Part shown: in pieces, positions 1-7,583 of the stretch
How positions within the stretch are numbered: the first letter of the stretch is position 1
Layout of the letters: each line of letters begins with the position of its first letter
Source: an uncultured Spirochaetaceae bacterium
GTDB lineage: Bacteria; Spirochaetota; Spirochaetia; Treponematales; Treponemataceae
NCBI GenBank assembly: GCA_902796985.1
Contig: CADBRC010000181.1
Location: 1-13,493, forward strand
Length of the DNA stretch: 13,493 nt
Reading direction: 5' to 3'
Made by a program: the position numbers and the translations under genes
The notes under the pieces: generated by a model
Databases searched by the model: none
The model's input: only the letters and a program-made list of their open reading frames with translations
What the model was told of the DNA's origin: nothing

Positions 1-23
1 CGGAGAAGCAGGGGCTGAGTGGA

Positions 24-75
24 CCTGTTCGGAAACTGCACTGGCAGTGAAACTTCAAGCCGCTTTCCGAACAGG
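24..75. repeat. 12-bp perfect inverted repeat with nested hairpin
   Basis: CCTGTTCGGAAA at 24-35 is matched perfectly by TTTCCGAACAGG at 64-75, with 28 bases between. Inside the loop a second stem forms from ACTGC (35-39) and GCAGT (44-48) with a 4-base loop; it shares base 35 with the outer arm, so the two stems meet directly. No T-run follows on either strand, so it does not look like a standard intrinsic terminator. It could be a folded RNA, a protein-binding site or a remnant of a repeat element. Confidence 0.6.
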
Positions 76-84
76 GTTAGTGAA

Positions 85-133
85 CATCGTATCCGGTCGT
101 GGGAGTGATGACTGTCCTGTCGTTGATACGATG
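85..133. repeat. 9-bp perfect inverted repeat
   Basis: CATCGTATC at 85-93 pairs with GATACGATG at 125-133, with 31 bases between the arms. The sequence GATGACTGT occurs twice as a direct repeat (107-115 and 130-138), the second copy overlapping the right arm. Together with the repeat at 24-75 this gives two successive stem-loops in about 110 bases. The function is unknown. Confidence 0.5.
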
Positions 134-146
134 ACTGTATAGTCAT
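131..146. repeat. Small hairpin downstream of miaB
   Basis: ATGACT (131-136) and AGTCAT (141-146) form a 6-bp stem with a GTAT loop, 30 bases beyond the miaB stop codon on the leftward strand. It overlaps the right arm of the preceding repeat, so the two folds are mutually exclusive. There is no U-tract, so a role in ending the folD-folE2-miaB transcript is only a weak possibility. Confidence 0.3.
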
Positions 147-175
147 TGGTACACGCCCTGACTGGATAGTGTGGA

Positions 176-1558
176 TTAATCAAGCCTTTTTCCCCGGAAT
201 GTATTGCCGCTCACCTCGTCCAGGCTGACGGTCACAAAGCTCCCGATTACGGAGGCAGGGGCCTTGAACGCGACCCGTTCGTTCTGGCTCGTCTTGCCCA
301 GAATCTCGCCCCTGTCGTTCCTGCTTACCGTATCGGCGAGGACTTTCTCCGTCCGTCCGACCCGTTCCGCCATGACCGACCGGGTGATGCCGAGCTGCAT
401 GTCTATGACCTGCTGAAGCCTCGCTTTTTTGGTTTCCAGGTCAACCTGTTCCGGCATCGTTGCGGCGGGCGTTCCCTCGCGGGGGTTGTAGTAGTACATG
501 AATGCGCTCTCGAACCGTACTTCCTGCATGAGCGATACGGCCTGTGAGAAGTCTTCATCCGTCTCGCCGGGGAAACCCAGCATGATGTCGGTAGAAAGTT
601 CTACATCGGGAACGGCGGCCCGGATTCTTTTCACAAGCGACAGGTAGCCTTCCCGTGTATATTTGCGGTTCATCGCCTTGAGAATTCTGTCTGACCCGTG
701 CTGGGCAGCGATGTGCAGGCCCCGGCAAACCCGTGGCTCGGATGCGATGACGTCTATAAGTTCATCCGAGAAATCCTTGGGATTGCTGGACTCAAACCTG
801 ATCCACTCTATGGAAGAGTTCGTCGTCTCCAGATGGGAGCATATCGCCCTGAGCAAGTCCGGGAATCCCTTCCCGTCATCCCCCTTGTAGGAATTGACAT
901 TCTGACCGAGCAGGGTTATCTCCCGGACTCCCTTCCGGGAAAGCTCGTCCAGCTCTCCCCGAATTTCGGCAAAGGACCGGCTGACCTCCCGTCCCCTGAC
1001 GTAAGGGACAATGCAGTAGGAGCAGAAGTTGTTGCAGCCGTGCATAATCGGCACGAAAGTGGAGAATGCCCCTTCCTCGTAGGAGGTCGGCGCAAAGCTG
1101 TAGACGGGCTTCTCGTCCGTGCTGACGAAGGTCTTTCCCTGTTCAACGGCGGTGATAATCTCAGGAAAATCTCCCTTGCGGAAGGTCCCGACCACGTAGT
1201 CCACGGCGGGCCATTCCTTCTGCAGGTCATCCAAAAGCCGCTGGGCCATGCAGCCCATGACGGCCAGTGTCAGGGGCCTGGGACCGTTTTCCTCTACATA
1301 ACGGGCTGCGGCCTCAAGGTTCCGGGACTTTGCCCCCGGTTCCATAGCGCGGAGCTTTTTGAGCCCGGTAAAGAAGCCCAGGCGGCCGAAAATCCGCTCC
1401 TCCGCGCTCGCCCTGACAGAGCAGGTGTTTATCACTACCATATCCGCGAGCTGCACGTCGGAGGCCTTCGTCCATCCCCGGCGGATAAAGACCTGCTCGA
1501 CGGCGGCAGACTCGGCGAGGTTCATTTCACAGCCATAAGTCTCGAAGAAATAGGTCAC
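176..1558 (-). CDS. miaB: tRNA-2-methylthio-N6-isopentenyladenosine synthase MiaB
   Basis: This radical-SAM methylthiotransferase adds the 2-methylthio group to isopentenyladenosine at position 37 of tRNAs reading UNN codons. From the chosen start the protein is 460 residues. The N-terminal domain has the three cluster cysteines C10 (TYGCEMN), C46 (NTCSVR) and C103 (GCMAQR). The radical-SAM cysteines are C175, C179 and C182 (GCNNFCSYC), and a TRAM-like RNA-binding end follows. About 20 extra residues lie between C46 and C103 relative to E. coli as I remember it. I chose the GTG at 1558 although the frame opens further upstream: homology starts exactly there ([10 protein letters not shown]), a GGAGG sits 6 nt upstream, and the GTG overlaps the folE2 stop as GTGA, a typical coupled junction. 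It is the last gene of the folD-folE2-miaB operon. Specificity for MiaB over MtaB or RimO rests on motif style and length. Confidence 0.93.
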   Translation of the reverse strand: MTYFFETYGCEMNLAESAAVEQVFIRRGWTKASDVQLADMVVINTCSVRASAEERIFGRLGFFTGLKKLRAMEPGAKSRNLEAAARYVEENGPRPLTLAVMGCMAQRLLDDLQKEWPAVDYVVGTFRKGDFPEIITAVEQGKTFVSTDEKPVYSFAPTSYEEGAFSTFVPIMHGCNNFCSYCIVPYVRGREVSRSFAEIRGELDELSRKGVREITLLGQNVNSYKGDDGKGFPDLLRAICSHLETTNSSIEWIRFESSNPKDFSDELIDVIASEPRVCRGLHIAAQHGSDRILKAMNRKYTREGYLSLVKRIRAAVPDVELSTDIMLGFPGETDEDFSQAVSLMQEVRFESAFMYYYNPREGTPAATMPEQVDLETKKARLQQVIDMQLGITRSVMAERVGRTEKVLADTVSRNDRGEILGKTSQNERVAFKAPASVIGSFVTVSLDEVSGNTFRGKRLD

Positions 1559-2358
1559 CGGCAGCCTCCGGCCGGGTCTCGGCTGAATTCTGTATATGCG
1601 TAGGCATTGTGGTTGTGTATGCTCTCGAAGTTCCTGCATTCTACGGAGAACCAGGAAAACCCCTTCTCACACTGCTTGAAGTCCCTCAGGGCTATGTAGA
1701 CTTCACGCACTACGTCTTCGACGAAGCATGGTTTGTCGTAGGCGCTCTCAGTGACGAACTTCTCGTCAGGCCGCTTGAGCACGCTGTAAAGGCCGGAAGA
1801 GGCCGACTGCTCCACCAGTTCTATCACGTCTTCTATCCAGAAGAGGCTCTTGCTTTCTATTTTGACGGAGACGATTCCCCTTTGGTTGTGCGCGCCCCTG
1901 TCGCTTATCGCCTTGGAGCAGGGGCAGACGGTCGTAACGGGAACGGAAACGGTAACGAAGAAGCGGCTGCCTCCCTCGAATGCCTCCCCCTCCCAGCCGC
2001 ACTGGTAGCTCATTATCCCCTTTTCCCGGGAGACAGGGGCCTCTTTCTCGATGAAGAAGGGGAAGGATATCGCGCCGAAGGACCGCTCTGCCTCAAGCGA
2101 TGTCCGTATCTCCTCCAGCATAGAGAGAAACTGCTTCATCCCCAGGTTTTCGTGGTGCCGGTGGAAAATCTCAATGAAACGGGACATATGGGTGCCTTTG
2201 AAGTGCTGGGGCAGGTTTACGTAGAGGTTGACCAGGGCGGTCGTCATCTGGGTACCCTTCACTTTGTCCAGCACCTTGACGGGGTAGCTCAGATCGCTTA
2301 CTCCGACTTTCATCAACGGGACCTCGCGGGTGTCGCGGGTGTTCTGGATGTCTAGCAT
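1555..2358 (-). CDS. folE2: GTP cyclohydrolase FolE2 (GCYH-IB)
   Basis: FolE2 converts GTP to 7,8-dihydroneopterin triphosphate, the entry step to tetrahydrofolate and also to queuosine precursors. The 267-residue length is typical. The N-terminal stretch ([10 protein letters not shown], then [10 protein letters not shown]) matches the family and supports the ATG at 2358. The core has KGTHMSRF (54-61), the cysteine motif VCPCSK (144-149), which holds the catalytic/metal-binding cysteine of the family, and RGAHNQRG (154-161) with a conserved His. FolE2 is structurally distinct from the zinc-dependent FolE and is known to use other metals, so it serves bacteria short of zinc. The start overlaps the folD stop by 7 nt (ATGCTAG), with GGAGG 11 nt upstream. 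Its place between folD and miaB fits either folate or tRNA queuosine supply; the sequence alone cannot separate these. Confidence 0.95.
   Translation of the reverse strand: MLDIQNTRDTREVPLMKVGVSDLSYPVKVLDKVKGTQMTTALVNLYVNLPQHFKGTHMSRFIEIFHRHHENLGMKQFLSMLEEIRTSLEAERSFGAISFPFFIEKEAPVSREKGIMSYQCGWEGEAFEGGSRFFVTVSVPVTTVCPCSKAISDRGAHNQRGIVSVKIESKSLFWIEDVIELVEQSASSGLYSVLKRPDEKFVTESAYDKPCFVEDVVREVYIALRDFKQCEKGFSWFSVECRNFESIHNHNAYAYTEFSRDPAGGCR
1565..1569 (-). promoter_or_regulatory. Shine-Dalgarno of miaB, deciding its GTG start
   Basis: GGAGG on the leftward strand, inside the folE2 coding sequence, lies 6 nt before the GTG at 1558-1556. No comparable site supports the ATG 27 codons upstream, whose extra residues also lack similarity to the family. 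Confidence 0.75.
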
Positions 2359-3233
2359 AAGCCGTTCTGCCTCCGCGCGGCCTCAAGGGTGTTGTATATC
2401 AGCATGGCGATGGTCATGGGACCGACCCCTCCGGGTACAGGGGTGATGTGAGATGCGACCTCGCTGACCCCCTCGTAGTCTACGTCCCCGACCAGACGGA
2501 AGCCCGACTTCCTGGAGGCGTCGGGAATCCTGTTCACGCCCACGTCTATGACGGCGGCTCCGGGCTTGACCATGTCTTTGGTCACTGTGCCCGCATGGCC
2601 TGAGGCGACGACGAGGATATCCGCCTGCCGGGTCATTTCGGCAAGGTTTTTCGTTCCCCGGTGGCAGACGGTGACCGTTGCGTTGTATTCCTTCCTGAGC
2701 AGAAGCAGGGCGAGTGGCTTGCCGACTATCGAGCTTCGCCCGACGATGACGACGTTTGCTCCGTCGGTCTGTATGCCCGCTTCTTTGAGCATGACGCATA
2801 TCCCGTGCGGGGTGCAGGGGAGGAAACCCTCCGTTCCGCTGAAGAGGTGGCCGATGTTAGCGGAGTGGAAGCCATCCACGTCCTTCTCCGGCGATATCGC
2901 CTCCGTCACCCTGAGCGTGTCAATCTGGGGGGGCAGGGGCAGCTGGACGAGGATGCCGTGGACGGATTTGTCCTCGTTGAGCTTCTTTATCACGGCAAGA
3001 AGCTCCTCCTCGCTCGTACCTGCCGGGAGCAGAACGCTCCTGTCCTCCATTCCTGCCGCTGCGAGGGCCTTGCGCTTGCCCGTGACGTAGCTGACGCTCG
3101 CGGGGTCTTCCCCGACCAGAATTACGGCGAGGCAGGGAACGATGCCCTTGTCCTTCAGGCCCGCTACTGCTGCGGCGACGCCCGACTTTACTTTCTCCGC
3201 AACTTCTTTTCCGTTTATAACAACTGCGGCCAT
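2352..3233 (-). CDS. folD: Bifunctional methylenetetrahydrofolate dehydrogenase/cyclohydrolase FolD
   Basis: FolD interconverts 5,10-methylene-, methenyl- and 10-formyl-tetrahydrofolate in the cytoplasm, feeding purine and formyl-Met-tRNA synthesis. At 293 residues it is of normal size. Visible signatures are Y49 and the catalytic lysine K53 (SYVTGK), VQLPLP, the DVDGF substrate motif, PCTPHG, the Rossmann loop [10 protein letters not shown], and the C-terminal [10 protein letters not shown]. The frame is open 31 codons further upstream, but I start at ATG 3233: homology begins there ([12 protein letters not shown]) and AGGAAGG lies 7 nt before it, whereas the extra N-terminus is non-conserved. 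It is the first gene of the leftward operon with folE2 and miaB. On the leader side a TATAAA (3267-3262, leftward) is a possible -10, but no good -35 accompanies it. Confidence 0.96.
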   Translation of the reverse strand: MAAVVINGKEVAEKVKSGVAAAVAGLKDKGIVPCLAVILVGEDPASVSYVTGKRKALAAAGMEDRSVLLPAGTSEEELLAVIKKLNEDKSVHGILVQLPLPPQIDTLRVTEAISPEKDVDGFHSANIGHLFSGTEGFLPCTPHGICVMLKEAGIQTDGANVVIVGRSSIVGKPLALLLLRKEYNATVTVCHRGTKNLAEMTRQADILVVASGHAGTVTKDMVKPGAAVIDVGVNRIPDASRKSGFRLVGDVDYEGVSEVASHITPVPGGVGPMTIAMLIYNTLEAARRQNGLC

Positions 3234-3267
3234 CTTGTAACCTTCCTGATAAAGCAATGCTTTTATA

Positions 3268-3296
3268 TTGAAACAACAGGCAGAAAACGCTATTAT
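3268..3296 (+). promoter_or_regulatory. Promoter of the outer-membrane protein operon
   Basis: TTGAAA at 3268-3273 and TATTAT at 3291-3296 are separated by exactly 17 bp, close to the sigma-70 consensus (5/6 and 5/6). Transcription from about 3303 would give a leader of about 55 nt for the gene at 3358. The possible leftward -10 for folD (TATAAA, 3267-3262) directly abuts this -35, so the two directions would compete for the same DNA. A small AAAGC/GCTTT inverted repeat at 3251-3263 lies on the folD side. Confidence 0.6.
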
Positions 3297-3357
3297 CTTT
3301 CTGCACAACTGACGGGAACTATACACGATTTTGCATTAAATTGCTATATGAGGGATT

Positions 3358-4149
3358 ATGAAACGTGTTCTTATATGTGCCATAGGCCTTGTGTCTTGCC
3401 TCTCGGTCCTGCAGGCGGTTCAGCCCCTCTCCAAGAAGGAGATGAAGCTGTACGGCTCTTACGAGGACTACCATGACCGCCATGGCAACTACATTGAGCC
3501 GTATGCCTATGACGACTATGATGATGACGATGACTCTTACGACGACTACGATGATTATGAGGAAGACGACGGGGACGACGACGATTACTACGATGATGAT
3601 CAGAAGGAGCATGAGGGCAAGAAGCAGGTATCCTATGTGTACAACGCGACGCGGGCCGGAGACCAGCAGCTCAAGATAACGGTCGGTCTCGGCATTCCGA
3701 TGAACTTCGGTAACCCCCTGCCCGGTGAGGACGGAAAGATAAAGCTCGGAGGTTACGGGACCTTCGGTTATCACTTTTTTCTGACGGACTGGTTTGCGGT
3801 TGGTGCGGACATAGGCTTCGGTTTTAACCCGACGATTGCGGGGCATACCTTCAACCAGGTGCCCACAGTCGCCGTTGCCACTCTTCAGCCGTCCATCGGA
3901 AACTTCGAATTCCCTATATCGGTCGGTGTCGGCACGGCATGGGAGACATATAACGGCGAGACCTACTGGCCGGGCCTGGTGCTGGTCGGTGAGGTTGGGG
4001 CCAGATATAAGATTTCCCAGAGCTGGGGCGCAGGAATCGATGCCTCCTACAAGATGATGCCGCAGTTCGCACGGAACTGGAATACCGGTGAGGAGACCAT
4101 CACTGGTACATTCCTCACGATTTCGGCCTGTGCGAACTATTATTTTTAG
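3358..4149 (+). CDS. Predicted small outer-membrane beta-barrel protein with Asp-rich N-terminal segment
   Basis: A 263-residue exported protein. Residues 1-20 form a signal peptide (KR, hydrophobic core, then LQA as a likely cleavage site). Residues 52-81 are extraordinarily acidic (20 Asp and 6 Tyr out of 30). From about residue 90 come alternating amphipathic strands rich in Gly and aromatics (KITVGLGIPM, GTFGYHFF, FAVGADIGFGF, ISVGVGTAW), ending in NYYF with a C-terminal Phe, the classic signal for outer-membrane assembly. Length suggests an eight-stranded barrel. From memory, Treponema pallidum has an OmpW-like small barrel (TP0733) encoded beside folD, and this gene may be its counterpart; I could not align them. 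The start has GAGGG only 3 nt upstream. The lipoprotein gene begins 21 bp downstream, so the two are probably co-transcribed and may act together. Cargo or ligand is unknown. Confidence 0.8.
   Translation: MKRVLICAIGLVSCLSVLQAVQPLSKKEMKLYGSYEDYHDRHGNYIEPYAYDDYDDDDDSYDDYDDYEEDDGDDDDYYDDDQKEHEGKKQVSYVYNATRAGDQQLKITVGLGIPMNFGNPLPGEDGKIKLGGYGTFGYHFFLTDWFAVGADIGFGFNPTIAGHTFNQVPTVAVATLQPSIGNFEFPISVGVGTAWETYNGETYWPGLVLVGEVGARYKISQSWGAGIDASYKMMPQFARNWNTGEETITGTFLTISACANYYF
3511..3600 (+). repeat. Poly-Asp/Tyr coding tract (low complexity)
   Basis: Ninety bases of nearly pure GAY/TAY codons encode residues 52-81 of the barrel protein. GAC and GAT are freely mixed, so the DNA is not a perfect microsatellite; this suggests selection for the acidic protein sequence rather than recent slippage. 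On the other strand the tract reads as long Val/Ile runs, which creates a false hydrophobic ORF. Confidence 0.85.
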
Positions 4150-4170
4150 TATTTTTAAGGAAAGACAAGT

Positions 4171-5103
4171 ATGAGCATGACGAAAGGAAAGCTGCGGCAC
4201 ATTGCGCTGACTCTGCCGCTTCTTCTTGCAGGCATGGTTTTCTTTAGTTGCCATGACCCTATTTTCGAGGATATAAACAAGGAATCCGCCATAAACGATG
4301 AGCGCATCAAGGGAAGCATGTCCTCTTTCGTCATCTATGACGATTATATCTACTGCGCTCCGGCAAACGAGGGCGTTATTTATCGGAAGAGAAACTCCAG
4401 CTCCAGCATGCGCAGCCGTGGAGGATGGGACGATATGGACTGTCCGGAGACTCCGGTGTACCTTGCGGAGGAGGACGGCTACTTCTACATGCTTACGACG
4501 ACATTTGAGAACGGTTCGGGGGCGAGCGAGGGCATTTACATGCCAACGGGGTACTATGAGTACAGGACCAGGAACCCAGGTGACTGGGGCGACCGCATCG
4601 ACAGCTATGGCTATGACATGACCGGTGACAATCTGCCGTCCAGATATAAGAACCAGCATGCGAAGGTGAAGGCATCCGACGGTACCGTTTACTCCACAAC
4701 TGCCAATACGAACGTCCTTTACCGGGACAACGAGGCAATCCTCTACGCTGACCAGAAGGATGTCAAGGTCGGCAGCTGGTGGTGCCTTGCGGCGTCAAGG
4801 GATCAGATCATCCTCGGAACCAGTACCGGCCTCTATCATATGCAGGTCGGTTCCACCGACATAAACGACGATGTTGCCCCGAATGATAAGAGTACGGCCA
4901 AGTCCATATTCAGCGGCATGACCATACTCACGGTCTACGTGGAGGGCATGGAAAGGAATTCTTCTGGACTTTGGGAATGCGCGGATGACGACGAGACCGA
5001 CTCAGTAATCTACGTGTTTGCAACGGGACCGGGATCAGGCTATGCCTCTCAGAACGGTCTCTATTCCTATATCCCCGGGGCTGGCTGGGACAGCGAGTTC
5101 TAA
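4171..5103 (+). CDS. Hypothetical lipoprotein, possibly beta-propeller-like
   Basis: A 310-residue protein with a lipoprotein signal: a basic start (KGKLRH), a hydrophobic run and FFSC with the cysteine at position 27; spirochaetal lipoboxes are known to be loose. The mature part contains recurring short units of the form (D/G)(G/D)xxY followed by small residues, such as YDDYIYCAPA, EDGYFYMLTT, SDGTVYSTTA, RDQIILGTSTGLY and SVIYVFATG. This spacing recalls the blades of a beta-propeller, but that is inference. A Ser/Arg/Gly/Asp-rich insert lies near residues 75-90. AAGGAAAG lies about 6 nt before the ATG. The gene follows the barrel protein by 21 bp and precedes rarA by 8 bp. It probably sits on the periplasmic or outer face of the outer membrane. 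I do not recognise a named family; an analogue may exist next to TP0733 in T. pallidum. Confidence 0.72.
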   Translation: MSMTKGKLRHIALTLPLLLAGMVFFSCHDPIFEDINKESAINDERIKGSMSSFVIYDDYIYCAPANEGVIYRKRNSSSSMRSRGGWDDMDCPETPVYLAEEDGYFYMLTTTFENGSGASEGIYMPTGYYEYRTRNPGDWGDRIDSYGYDMTGDNLPSRYKNQHAKVKASDGTVYSTTANTNVLYRDNEAILYADQKDVKVGSWWCLAASRDQIILGTSTGLYHMQVGSTDINDDVAPNDKSTAKSIFSGMTILTVYVEGMERNSSGLWECADDDETDSVIYVFATGPGSGYASQNGLYSYIPGAGWDSEF

Positions 5104-5111
5104 GCAGAATT

Positions 5112-7556
5112 ATGAAACAGCAGGACGGCTCATCCCTCTTTGACAGCACCGCCGCCACGCATGAGCCGCTTGCCGCCCGGATGAGACCGAGGAACCTTGA
5201 CGAATACATCGGTCAAGACCACATTGTGGGCAAGGGCAGGCTGCTCAGGAGGGCGATCGCCGCCGACCAGCTCAGCTCCGTCATCTTCTACGGCCCGCCC
5301 GGTTCCGGCAAGACGACCCTTGCCCGGGTCATCGCGGGCCACACAAAATCTTCTTTCATCAGCCTGAACGCAGTCCTCACCGGTGTTGCCGACATCCGTA
5401 AGGCAATCACTGACGCGGAGCAGCAGCGGAAGCTTTACAACAAGAAGACCATCCTCTTTGTGGACGAGGTGCACCGCTGGAACAAAAGCCAGCAGGACGC
5501 GCTTCTTCCCTGGGTGGAGAACGGCACGATAATCCTCATCGGTGCTACGACCGAAAACCCTTTCTTTGAGGTGAACAAGGCATTGGTCAGCCGGAGCCGT
5601 GTCTTCCAGCTCAAGGCCCTGACGGACGGGGACCTGATGGCCGTTGCGCAGCAGGCCCTCTCGGATCTGGATCGGGGTTACGGGCACTGGAAAGTCACGT
5701 TTGAAGACGGGGCGCTGGAGCACCTGGTGCAGACCGCTTCTGGAGATGCCCGTTCGCTTTTGAACGCACTGGAGCTTGCCGTCGAGACCACGCCGGAAGT
5801 CTGGAAGCCTGCCGCAACTCCGCCGCAGCCCTCATGGGGCAGCACGATATACATCAGCCGGGAGACCGCCGAGGAGTCCATACAGAAAAAGGTCGTCCTC
5901 TATGACAAGGACGGCGACTACCACTACGACATCATCTCCGCTTTCATTAAGAGCCTGCGGGGGCGGGATCCCGACGCGGCCTGTTACTGGCTTGCCCGCA
6001 TGGTCAGGGCCGGGGAGTCCCCGGATTTCATCTTCCGCCGCATGCTGATAAGCGCGTGCGAGGACACGGGACTTGCAGACCCCAACGCGATTACCGTCGT
6101 CTCCTCTTGCGCCGCCGCATTCGACCGGGTGGGCATGCCAGAGGGCCGCTATTTCCTTGCCCATGCCGCCCTCTACTTGTCCACCGCGCCCAAGTCCAAC
6201 AGTTCCATGGCGTTCTTTGACGCGCTCGCCGCCGTGGAAAAAGAGGATGCCGACGTTCCAAACCACCTGAGGGACGCGAACCGGGATGCGGAGGGCTTCG
6301 GCCACGGAGCGGGTTACCTGTATCCTCATGCCTACCGCGACCACTGGGTGGCCCAGCAGTACCTGCCTGACGCGCTTGTCGGGCGTGTTTTCTTTACTCC
6401 CTCGGAGCAGGGATATGAGGCGGGTATCCGCGAGGACGTGCTCTCCCGCCGGGAGCTGCAGATAGCGGCCCTGCTTGAGAAGAAGACTTCGGATGAAGGC
6501 GATGACGGGCAAGTCAAATGGTGGGGCGAGAGCGGCAATCCCCATCCCTTTGTCCCCGGCGAGGAGAACCTGACATTCAGTCCGGAGGACAAAAAGAAGG
6601 AAACTGCACTGGAGAGGGCGGACCGTGCCTGGCAGAACCGGCTTGAGTCGGGCAGAACCGAGACCCTGCTTGCCATACGTGACAGGATGCTTGAGGAAGC
6701 ATCCCTCCTCCGCCATCATCGGAACCTGGTCTGGGGGGCGGACGATGCCCTGCTGGTCTTTGAGCTCATTCGGAGATGCCCTGAGGGGGTCTCCTGCGGC
6801 GTTTGCAGGAAGCCGGAAGGCAGGGCCCTGCTGGAGCAGTACTCCATGAGCTTGGGCGACCTGGACAAGCCCCAGCTTGCTGTCGTAGCGCAGGACGACG
6901 CTTTTGCGTTGCCGGACTTCGGGAACATCATGTTCGACCGTGTGTTTTTCCGCGATCCCGTACGGACTGGGGATGATATACTGCCGCTTGCCGGATTGAT
7001 TAAAGAGGCCTTTACCGGCAGGGAGAAAGGCGGGCGGGACTTCGCCTTCGCAGGAGAGGATGCGGGCAGCGGGCTGCACAAAGACAGGGCCGCGAGCCTT
7101 GCCCCGGAAGCCCTCGTCATCATCTCCCAGCGGATTCCCTGCCGGACGCAGCGGCTGGCAGCCCTCATAACGGAAAGCCTTGGAGAGCGGGCAGACGGCA
7201 TTTCTGGCACGCTCGCCAAGATGCAGGCCGCAGAGGACGAGTTTTTTACGGACAAGGACAATCCCCTTTTCTCCTGGGACGAGAAGTCACTGACTGAAGC
7301 CCTCAAAGGGCAGGGGCTGGATGTCAGCTGTTCCGTTATGAAGGTGACGGAGAAGAGAAGCATATCCGACCGGCAGATTTCCGCCTGGTTCGGGGAGACT
7401 TCTGCCTACGCCGCCAAAATCAGGGATGCGGTCGGGGACGGGGATCTTCAGGCCATCGTCAAGCTCCTCTCGGAGGAATCAAAGAAGAAAAGTTTCCCCT
7501 GGCAGGGTGAAAACGCATTTTTCACTTGTCGCTTGGGGAAAACTGGTATAGAATAG
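5112..7556 (+). CDS. rarA: RarA/MgsA-family AAA+ ATPase fused to a large C-terminal domain
   Basis: RarA is a clamp-loader-like AAA+ ATPase acting at stalled replication forks and on single-stranded DNA ends. Residues 1 to about 440 are a full RarA: PLAARMRP (19-26), Walker A GPPGSGKT (61-68), Walker B FVDE (116-119), sensor 1 GATTENP (144-150), the Arg-finger region SRSR (160-163), and the C-terminal tetramerisation part with [10 protein letters not shown] (about 410). E. coli RarA ends there; this protein is 814 residues. The remaining 370 residues include a linker with [11 protein letters not shown] and, from about 500 to 745, an alpha/beta region resembling a methyltransferase fold that lacks the glycine-rich SAM loop ([12 protein letters not shown], 541-552). 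From memory, cyanobacterial RarA/unknown-domain fusions (PRK13341) are built this way. The start is 8 bp after the lipoprotein gene with only a weak Shine-Dalgarno, suggesting coupling. Confidence is high for RarA and lower for the C-terminal fold. Confidence 0.92.
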   Translation: MKQQDGSSLFDSTAATHEPLAARMRPRNLDEYIGQDHIVGKGRLLRRAIAADQLSSVIFYGPPGSGKTTLARVIAGHTKSSFISLNAVLTGVADIRKAITDAEQQRKLYNKKTILFVDEVHRWNKSQQDALLPWVENGTIILIGATTENPFFEVNKALVSRSRVFQLKALTDGDLMAVAQQALSDLDRGYGHWKVTFEDGALEHLVQTASGDARSLLNALELAVETTPEVWKPAATPPQPSWGSTIYISRETAEESIQKKVVLYDKDGDYHYDIISAFIKSLRGRDPDAACYWLARMVRAGESPDFIFRRMLISACEDTGLADPNAITVVSSCAAAFDRVGMPEGRYFLAHAALYLSTAPKSNSSMAFFDALAAVEKEDADVPNHLRDANRDAEGFGHGAGYLYPHAYRDHWVAQQYLPDALVGRVFFTPSEQGYEAGIREDVLSRRELQIAALLEKKTSDEGDDGQVKWWGESGNPHPFVPGEENLTFSPEDKKKETALERADRAWQNRLESGRTETLLAIRDRMLEEASLLRHHRNLVWGADDALLVFELIRRCPEGVSCGVCRKPEGRALLEQYSMSLGDLDKPQLAVVAQDDAFALPDFGNIMFDRVFFRDPVRTGDDILPLAGLIKEAFTGREKGGRDFAFAGEDAGSGLHKDRAASLAPEALVIISQRIPCRTQRLAALITESLGERADGISGTLAKMQAAEDEFFTDKDNPLFSWDEKSLTEALKGQGLDVSCSVMKVTEKRSISDRQISAWFGETSAYAAKIRDAVGDGDLQAIVKLLSEESKKKSFPWQGENAFFTCRLGKTGIE
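7526..7554 (+). promoter_or_regulatory. Putative adk promoter inside the end of rarA
   Basis: TTGTCG (7526-7531) and TAGAAT (7549-7554) are 17 bp apart, matching the consensus at 4/6 and 5/6. The -10 overlaps the rarA stop codon. Initiation near 7561 would give a leader of about 23 nt containing the strong AGGAG of adk. Adenylate kinase could thus be expressed apart from the upstream operon. Confidence 0.45.
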
Positions 7557-7583
7557 TTTAAACATTTTTCATAGGAGCTAAGA

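Larger units (their letters stand above)
1..175. other. Unassigned inverted-repeat-rich region at the window edge
   Basis: I recognise no gene here. The region lies 3' of miaB and holds two long perfect inverted repeats and a small hairpin, listed separately. One rightward frame is open from base 2 to a TAG at 140-142, and one leftward frame is open from 175 to the window edge; the leftward one simply continues the miaB frame after its stop. Neither translation resembles a protein family I know, and neither has a convincing start signal. A gene tail running in from the left, a structured RNA or an intergenic repeat element are all possible. Confidence 0.4.

Noticed and set aside
1..175. tRNA or CRISPR repeat at the left end
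   Set aside because: No cloverleaf or T-loop consensus, and no regularly spaced identical repeats; only inverted repeats of different sequence.
698..1603. 301-codon rightward open frame inside miaB
   Set aside because: Antisense of conserved radical-SAM motifs; shadow caused by GC-rich third positions.
1559..1639. Longer N-terminus of MiaB (27 residues)
   Set aside because: It overlaps conserved folE2 codons, has no family similarity, and the GTG at 1558 has an ideal GGAGG and a stop-start overlap.
3234..3326. Longer N-terminus of FolD (31 residues)
   Set aside because: Not conserved in FolD; the internal ATG has a good ribosome site, and the extension covers the intergenic promoter region.
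3319..4659. 446-codon leftward open frame antisense to the barrel and lipoprotein genes, with long Val/Ile runs
   Set aside because: The hydrophobic runs are the complement of the GAY/TAY codons of the Asp tract; the sense strand has signal peptides, ribosome sites and a promoter, and this frame has none.
5832..7079. 415-codon leftward open frame inside rarA
   Set aside because: Antisense to a clearly coding RarA region; no family resemblance and no start signal.
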